DNA of 64,000 nt from Microcebus murinus (Eukaryota; Chordata; Mammalia; Primates; Cheirogaleidae), in NCBI RefSeq assembly GCF_040939455.1, contig NC_134116.1, positions 43,725,400 to 43,789,399 on the forward strand. The letters are read 5' to 3'. The notes below the pieces were generated by a model. That model saw only the letters and a list, made by a program, of their open reading frames with translations, ran no database searches and was not told the origin of the DNA. A program made the position numbers and the translations under genes. Below are positions 56,536 to 64,000 of the stretch, one piece after another; within the stretch, counting starts at the first letter, position 1, and each line of letters begins with the position of its first letter.

Positions 56536-58644
56536 CATACTGATTTAAAATGGAAAAGGTGTTCTTTGATCTTGTAAAATCCTTTATATTCTCAGATTAA
56601 TGAGGAGTCAAATAGACACTGGTATATTTTTACTTTCATATCTTTCGAACATTGTTCTGCATTTTTCTGGAAACTTGAACTTATTAAATTGGATTAGAGA
56701 TACAAGTTGCCAACTTATATCATTTGATTTTCAACTGTTTTTCTTGCTCTGACATTATTACAGAGTTCTCCCTAATTCTCCAAAACTTACATTCAAATAA
56801 TTATCCAAAAATTACATTTAAACAACCTTTCATATTTGTCATTCATTAAGTTAGAAATGTTATATTGCGATTATTTCAGTGTCATGTGCTGGACACGTAA
56901 AAATAATAGAAACATAGCTCATGACATGAAGTCATGTGCATAAAGAATTGTAAGATTTATGATAGAGTTATGGTTGGTTATAAAGAAGGAAGGCAGGGGT
57001 TCAATTTAGTAATCAGAAAGAAATTTCATGGAAATCTCCATGAGATATATATTCAATCTGATTTGATGCATATTTATGAAAATATTGATTGAATATCTAA
57101 TAAAAATATTGTTTGAAATTTTACTTTTGTAAAATTTTTTGGAGATAGTTTAAAAGAGTTTCTTTATTTCTTGTGGATAATTTTTAAAACAAAAAAATAC
57201 AGCATATATTCACATATATATATATAAACATATAAGATTATGTTTGAATTGATAAGTTTATATGTGATACTAACTCTTTTAAGTATGGCTATACTGGGAT
57301 ATGCATTACATTAGTACAATCCTATTTTCCCATGTCTTCATCTACTATCTTCTGGATTTGGAAAACTAATTTACAAGAACTAAATCCCACAATATCAATT
57401 TTACTATTTATTATGTGCATTTGCTCCAGGTTGTGACATATGAAAAACATATACTTCGATCCCCAAATTACTATTTGGGGATAGAATCAGAAATCAAATA
57501 AATAACAAAACACTAACATGTAGAGAATATAAACACAATAAATATATTTGCATTTACTATATTAATTCAAAATACAAAATATATTACAAAAGGTATACTG
57601 TGACTACTCAGATGGGATAAAATTGTCCCATCTAATCTTTTCCACATTTTCTTTATCTCATTTGATGGTATGTCTTCTTTTCCCCCACATCACTCTGTAA
57701 CAGAGATGCAGAATGTCAATGAAAAATGACAGCACTATAAAACATACATATTCAAGTAAATTTCTCTAGTTGTCAATACTACGACTCATACTCTTTTGTG
57801 AATCAGAGTAGTGAACTAGCTCTTTTTAAAGTATACAGTCTGTTTGGTATACTGATTCTGATACCATAAACATAAAGTTTCAGTAGTCTCATGATTCCAG
57901 ATTGCCTTTGAAAGGAATATCATTGTTTTGTATTTGTTATCCAAATGCCTTAGCTATTTTATCTGATCCGAGAATTGCTTTCATATTGCACTCCTGAGTT
58001 TGCTTCCATTAATAACTATCTTTTATTCATTGGTATTTTTGTCACAGTTCTATGAATAATTGCCCATGTCATACCTTAAGTGAACTTTTGTCAATTTAGT
58101 AATACGATTATAGACATTCTCTGACATTTACATTGCTTTAATCATGCTCTTGGTGGAGCTTTTGTTATATGCAAGGTAGTCTGTTACATATCAAATTTAT
58201 CTTTATCTTAAATGTATATGTGGCATTGTCCATAGAAAAATTATCTCATAAAACTCATTAAATGTAAATAGTAAAAATATTTTGCACACAATTCTTGAAT
58301 ATCAGATGGATATTTCTGTAAGAGAAATATAAGTTTTATCTTAGCATCAGTTTTAGCTTTCATATGGACTTTGGCCTTTTATGAGTTGTAAAGGCAATGT
58401 TAAAATATTAAAAATCCTTCTAGAAACATATTATCAAAATTCATGAAAAATAATATTTTTAATTTTAGAAATGTCTACAGTTTTATTGAAGATGGCATGT
58501 CTTGGGTATTTTATAGGAAGAAAAGGCACAAGTCATACTCATGATTAAAATAATTTGTTATTACTTTAAAAATCCATAAAATGGTGCTTATTTGGGAATT
58601 CAGTTTTATTAAAAATTGATTTTCTATTTTGCACATTTGAAGAA
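56536..58644. other. AT-rich DNA, nothing recognised
   Basis: No repeat or gene named in about 2.1 kb. A short (AT)n lies at 57213-57226. Several 'aatattaaaa'-type low-complexity patches occur. Confidence 0.4.
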
Positions 58645-59185
58645 TTTCATAATCCCACTCTTGGGCATCTACTCAAAAGAACAATGGACAATCTACAAAA
58701 AAGACACCTGCCCTCGAATGTTTATAGCAATACAATTCACAATTGCAAAGCTGTGGGAACAACCCAAGTGCCCATCAATATATGAGTGGATTAATAAAAT
58801 GTGGTATATGTATACCAAGGAGTACTATCAGCTCTAAGAAACAATGGTGATATAGCATATCTTGTACTTTCCTGGATAGAGCTGGAACCCATACTACTAA
58901 GTGAAGTATCCCAAGAATGGAAAAACAAGCACCACATATACTCACCAGCAAATTGGTATTAACAGATCAGCATCTAAGTGGACACATAGGAATTACATTT
59001 ATTGGGTATTGGGCAGGTGGGAGGGGGAAGGAGGGGATGGGTATATACATATATAATAAGTGAGATGTGCACTGTCTGTGGGATGGTCATGCTTGAAGCT
59101 CAGACTTGTGGGGGTAAGGAAGACAAGGGCAATATACGCAACCTTAAAATTTGTACCCCCATAATATGCTGAAATAAAAAAAAAT
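58645..59185 (+). mobile_element. Young 5'-truncated LINE-1
   Basis: Sense copy of the last ~75 codons of ORF2 and the 3' UTR, of the same family as the full-length element: 'gttgg'-less start at 'aatcccactcttgggcatct', 'aaaatgtggtatatgtatac', G-rich block at 59017-59036, 'tttgtacccccataatatgc' and AATAAA just before the short A tail. It retains CAA at the codon mutated to TAA in the full-length copy. The frame at 58616-58837 is interrupted soon after, so it is dead. A target duplication is not clear. Confidence 0.9.
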
Positions 59186-60119
59186 GAATTTTATTTAACA
59201 AAAGTTTTCACAAAGTATGAAAATTTTAAAGAAGAATGCATTGTATGTCAAGAATTTAACTAAGTAATAGCAATTGGCTATGGTATATGTTATAGTTCAA
59301 TAAATTATTCCATAATTTATTTGAAACCATAACTAAGCATATCAGAGTATAAATAGTAGTCATATTTTTAAATTATTTAATTTTATTTTGATGATTTTTA
59401 CAAATTATTAGCTTGCTGTAAAAACAGATAAAAACCTTACTTCTAATTAAAGGTGAATCTATTATTTCTCTAATTAACAATATAAACATTAAATTTTTTT
59501 AAGAGTCACTTTATTCCATATTTAGACCTAATCATTCTCACCGCCTACCTCAAAAATATAGATTAAAGAACAATAGGAATGTAACAAAACTATAATTTTT
59601 TTGATAATAAATTTTTTTTCATGTAGCAAAATATAGCAAAAAATATTTTAAGTTCCTAAAATTGTTGTTTTAGGAAACATGCATTTTACAAATTTAGTGG
59701 CTTATTTCAAGCCTATTTATTACGTTGCCTCCTAATTTAAGTATGAATTCATATTTTTATACTTAAAATAAATAACATAGAAAATAACATTTTTCTAGAT
59801 ATCAGAAAGGAAGGAAAAATTTGTACTTTTTAATACTTATACAGAAAGTAATTTTGAAAGTATCTAAATATGGCTCCTTATTTATAAATATAAATATAAA
59901 TACATGTCCTTATAATTTTTGTATCAAGTGAGAGAATGATAATAAGATTATATGGTGAGGTACAATATATGTAGCAACTGTTACCCAGAAAAATTACCTC
60001 TTTTTTTATGGTGTCTCACGTGTTCCTTATGTTTTCTTTTACAGTTTTAGCTTTATTGGTATTTTAGGCTTATAAAAATTAAATAATTAATTTAATAGCT
60101 ATTCTATTTAATACTTTAT
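59186..60119. other. AT-rich DNA, nothing recognised
   Basis: No named repeat, ORF or RNA gene. Composition is very AT-rich throughout. Confidence 0.4.
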
Positions 60120-60285
60120 ATGGAAAGATGGGAAGTAGGCAAAGTTGATGTGAAGTTGCTAAAAGAACAGAGAACTTAAAGAAAATTGCCCAGGATTACA
60201 CAACTAAGAATTTGCAGAGCTGGGTTTCAAATGTAGATTCAAAGACTCCAGTATTCATGGCTTTAACAATTATTTCTGCTTCTCA
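60120..60285 (+). mobile_element. MIR SINE
   Basis: 'aaaattgcccaggattacac', 'aactaagaatttgcagagct', 'gggtttcaaatgtagattca' and 'cagtattcatggctttaaca' follow the MIR 3' half in order. Confidence 0.8.
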
Positions 60286-62139
60286 CAGTAAAATGAATCA
60301 TTATGGAGACCAAGCCAATGTGGAAGGTAGTAAGTTAAGAAAGGGCCAATTTTCTGGGAGAATAAAGACTCTCAGACTATGAACATGCATCAGTCTTCAT
60401 TTTATTCCATCCCCAACCCCAGTGCCCAGTGCCTCAGATAATGAACACACTCAGTAAGAAATTGTTAATGAACGGAGGGGTGATTGAAAGAACACCACGC
60501 TATTAAACATAGGGACCAGATGTCAGCTGAGGACAAATTCTTGACTTTGCTCTCTTAGGCCAACTATAATAATACTATATCTTATTTCAGGTAATATAAC
60601 AAAAGCTGTTACTATTTTATTTTTCAAGTTGATCCTTTAGCTATTCCCCCATTTTCTTTTTGTACACCTCCCTACATTTACATATACGTTCATAACTTTC
60701 ATTTTCCCATGATTGATATTTCATATACCAAACTGTGCTATCCTATAGACTAAAGGGTAATGCTGATATTGTTCTTTCTGATATCTCCTTTAAAAAATTC
60801 AGACTTAGAAACAAAATTCTTCTCTACTTCTCCTCAGTTTTAGTGTCACAGAGCCACATTTTTAAAAACTTAACCCCTAAAATGCCGTAGACATCCCATA
60901 ATACATCCAAGGTAGATTTACAGACTAAAACATAAAAGCAACCCTGGGTTTCACGTATAAAAAAATATATTTCACTGTCAGAATACAGCTCCCGGCTGGC
61001 AAAGAGTAAGTATAATGAGCTTCAGTTAAAAGGTATTGCAAAGAACATCCTGCCTGTTAATTTAAGCAATCCGATAAACTGGCCTGTCTCCTACAAGGTG
61101 AAGGACGCGTCGGAAACTTTAATGAACATCTTTCTGAATAGCAGTTACAAGCTTAGCTGCTCACCATGGAAGACTGATTAAGTTAGGGAGGATATTACCT
61201 TTTTATCCAGTCTTTCCTCTCACATACTTTGCCACTGAGATTGAACTAGCTAGTGTCTGCAGTGCAAAGATAGCATTGCTCAAAGCGTATGTGTCCTGTA
61301 AATCCAGATAGAATCGTTTATCCTAGAAGCTCTTTATCTAGGTTCTTGCCAATGATTACACAGTTGTCCTATACATACAAGTAAGAATTACAATACATTT
61401 AATTCAATGGAGAAAGTGATGGAAATTATGCTTGGATAAAATCATATTTCAAAAGGAAAGAATGATTTTTTTTTTAAATTTCAATGCATTTGAGTGTGAA
61501 TTTTGATTTCTCATTGGGTAAATCAGGATCCCATTATATTCAGAAAGAGAAAATTGTCTTTATTAGATTTATTCACATTTCAAAGTTTCACACTTAATAG
61601 TTTATGATGTATACATTTTTAAACAATCTAAGTTGCCAAATAATCACAAAAAATAAAATCATATTACAAATTAGTACAAATCTCATGCCTACAGAACAAT
61701 AGAAATTTAATATAATCTCATTTATAGGGAATTTTCATCATTATCAAGTAAGCTTTAATAACCTATTTATAGCTGCCTATTTGCTATACTTGAACAGAAG
61801 TGAACTAGCTTAATCCTTCTAGTAATTGTGTAACCCCAAGGCAATAATAGTAAAACAAGCAATAATTTTCCATAAATAAGATTTCAAATTAGAACCATAT
61901 CAGTACTGGAACAACTATTGCCCATGTTTTCCTTTCAAAGGAAGAGTATCTCTCATATCAAGGAAGACACTAACCAGTAACTCATGTCAAAAATTATTTT
62001 GCTTGTATGGTGTTTATATGTATGTATATAAGCCAAAATACAGTTTAGTTTTTTAGTTTGTCTTGTGTTTTCTGTTTATTTGATTTCAGTTATAAAGAAA
62101 TTATTATATTAAGTGGATTTGGGGGTTACTTCCAGGTTT
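60286..62139. other. Unrecognised, includes repeat-free candidate conserved block
   Basis: No named repeat or exon. The segment from about 60950 to 61380 is less AT-rich, free of simple repeats, and keeps several CpGs (for example 'gaaggacgcgtcggaaactt'), unlike the neutral-looking DNA around it. It has no ORF. It could be a conserved non-coding element, but conservation cannot be judged from one sequence. Confidence 0.4.
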
Positions 62140-62480
62140 TAACTACTATTTGCTGGAACACAAATAATAAGTACTCACAATATACCTGGCCCTATTCAAG
62201 GCTCAGAGAATAGTTTAGAAAAAAAAAAACACAAAAAACAAAATAGATACTTACATTTTCATGAAGCTAGTATTCTATTGAGGGAAAAATATTTCCAAAA
62301 TATTGCTATTAAAAGTATAGTAGATGGAATGGAAACAAGTACTAAGGAAAACTAGAGCCAACAAAACAAAACATATCAAGGGAAAGAGAGGTCTGGAGCA
62401 CATTGTAATTTATACAGAGTGAACAAGGAAGGTGTCAAGGCACGTGCAAAGCACTGAGGTAGCAACATACCAGGCCTATT
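62140..62480 (-). mobile_element. Probable L2 LINE fragment, antisense
   Basis: 'atacctggccctattcaagg', 'catgaagctagtattctatt' and 'gtgaacaaggaaggtgtcaa' resemble the reverse complement of L2 3' sequence at the expected spacing. Diverged; tentative. Confidence 0.55.
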
Positions 62481-64000
62481 TGAAAACCTGCCAAGCACCT
62501 GGGGATATTTATCAACTGTTACCTGTTAGGGTCCCTGGAAGCAGAGGCTGAGAAGGAATTTGAGTTACAGAACATATATTAGGAATAAACAATCATAAAG
62601 TGATAGAAGCAGCAGCATGGAGCAGAGGAAGAAGAACTGAAATTCAATTCAACTGGGGTAGGGACTCTGGAATATGCATTTCCTTGTTAGAATGTGCTCC
62701 ATCTCTCTGAAATGTTCATCATTAGTGTGGGCTGCCCAGGGAACAGTGTGACCTTGGGTGAGGCAGCACTCTGCTACTGAGGCAGACCCTGAAGGATCTG
62801 AAGGTGGGCGGGAGGCTGCCTGCTGACCCACCTACCCTAGTAGCTAGGCAGAGCACATTCTTGAAAGGAGATCTGGGTAGCTAGTCCTCCTGCCTCCCCA
62901 ACCAATCTGCTACCACTGTGAACGGAATGTTTGCATGGGGATTTATTTTTTCTCACATGAGCAATGAGCCATCTGGTCCTTAGCCACTGTTACGTGACTT
63001 TCTTCTCTGTCTGGATTTCATTTAGAATTTTGCTAAAAACAGAATTTTTATAACTGGATCTTCATAATATACTGCATTTTACAATCCCTTGGTAAAGCTT
63101 TGCTGAATTTAATATTAGAATGATTCTTCTGCTTAGTGTGGGTTTTGTTCAACCCTGTGTTATTACTAAATCTAGAGATGTTTCAGCAGTATCTCCAATT
63201 TTAAGCTAAAGAGGCTTTTTAAGTGGTTAGAATCTCAATTAAGTCACGTCAGTTTTTAGGACTTGCAATTTCAGCATTTGATTTTACTTTCTCCTTATAT
63301 GAACATGAGGCTAATTTGTATAGAAAGTTTCAGTATTCTTTAGTGTCTTAAAATGCTTGTTTGGAATTCCTATTAGTTTGCCTATTGCTTCGATATTTTT
63401 TTGCAAATATATAGTTACTATAATACATGTTTTATTCTTACCCTGATAGCATGTTTCCATTTAGTGATTTTATGTTACCATATTATCCTAGAATGCATAT
63501 AAAATTGAGTCTCACTTTATATTTTTTCAATGATTATTGAAGCAATATATGAATCATATTACATATCTGCCATTTGTTCAACTAATTAAGCAATAATTGT
63601 TTTGATATTTATTAAAAATACTTTGACTATTATCTATAAAACATGGGGGTACCTGCAAAAAAAAATCTTGAGGGGAATGAAGTGAAGACACTAAAAAAAC
63701 ATGCATGTTGGGGCAAAATATTTATGAAGAAAAGAATGATAGTGGTTTTTTAGAGTGGCTCCATAGCAGATCTAATCCTTGAGATCAAATGATTGCTGAA
63801 TTATACATGTAAGAATTATTTAGAATGATAACTCATTAATTTTCTATCATTGTTGTGTATGACATGATGTGACACATGAATTACATACTGCCCATAGCAA
63901 CTAAAAGACAGAAACTTCACACAACAAAACTCCAATTCTACTAGAATTCGTCCACATTTTGTCATTCTTTCCCCCAGCAAAAAAAGAAGCTGCCCTTATA
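62481..64000. other. Unrecognised DNA; possible old repeat at left
   Basis: 62520-62900 ('ggaagcagaggctgagaagg', 'gcccagggaacagtgtgacc') is GC-richer and looks like an old interspersed repeat, but I cannot name it. 62960-64000 is AT-rich with nothing recognised. Confidence 0.35.

Overview
This window reads as a gene desert from a primate nuclear genome, most likely a strepsirrhine (lemur, galago or loris). The DNA is AT-rich and has no operons, ribosome-binding sites or long host ORFs. It contains two Alu-type SINEs, and Alu is confined to primates. The antisense Alu near 20.3-20.6 kb has right-arm wording typical of strepsirrhine Alus. The youngest LINE-1 copies carry a 3' UTR with G-runs and the ending 'tctgtacccccataatat', which I associate with strepsirrhine L1 rather than human L1. 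The species call is inference from repeats only. I found no host protein-coding exon, tRNA or rRNA.

Layout: 1-14 kb holds scattered old repeats (L1M fragments, MIR, L2, a MER1-type hAT element) in unrecognised AT-rich sequence. 14-27 kb holds two Alus, an old antisense L1, L2 pieces, two adjacent MER1-type hAT elements, a short hAT miniature element with clean 8-bp target duplications, an unusual hairpin and AT/CA microsatellites. 27.5-37.6 kb is a nested stack: an old sense L1 is split by antisense L1 material, and that is split by a recent 6.35-kb full-length LINE-1 (28050-34400) with a perfect 13-bp target-site duplication. 37.6-48 kb is L1-rich and includes two L1s with 5' inversions (twin-priming products), one young 5'-truncated L1 inside an old L1, and an unnamed DNA-repeat insertion inside an L1. 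48-64 kb is mostly unrecognised AT-rich DNA with a Tigger-type element carrying a MER1 insertion, one MaLR LTR, L1M 3' ends, another young truncated L1, and MIR/L2 pieces.

The only substantial coding sequences belong to the full-length LINE-1. ORF1 (330 aa RNA-binding chaperone) is intact. ORF2 (endonuclease plus reverse transcriptase) is open for 1215 codons but carries two changes expected to disable it: the endonuclease catalytic histidine is tyrosine, and a TAA removes the last ~76 codons. The four other L1 copies in the window that cover this codon keep CAA there, so the stop looks like a mutation private to this copy. The element arrived recently but is probably not autonomous now.

I did not find a convincing new biological system. 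The best leads are the doubly disabled young L1, the nested and twin-primed L1 structures, the 8-bp-duplicated hAT miniature element, a pre-miRNA-like hairpin at 15.2 kb, a perfect 22-bp inverted repeat at 22.2 kb, and a possible conserved non-coding block near 61 kb.
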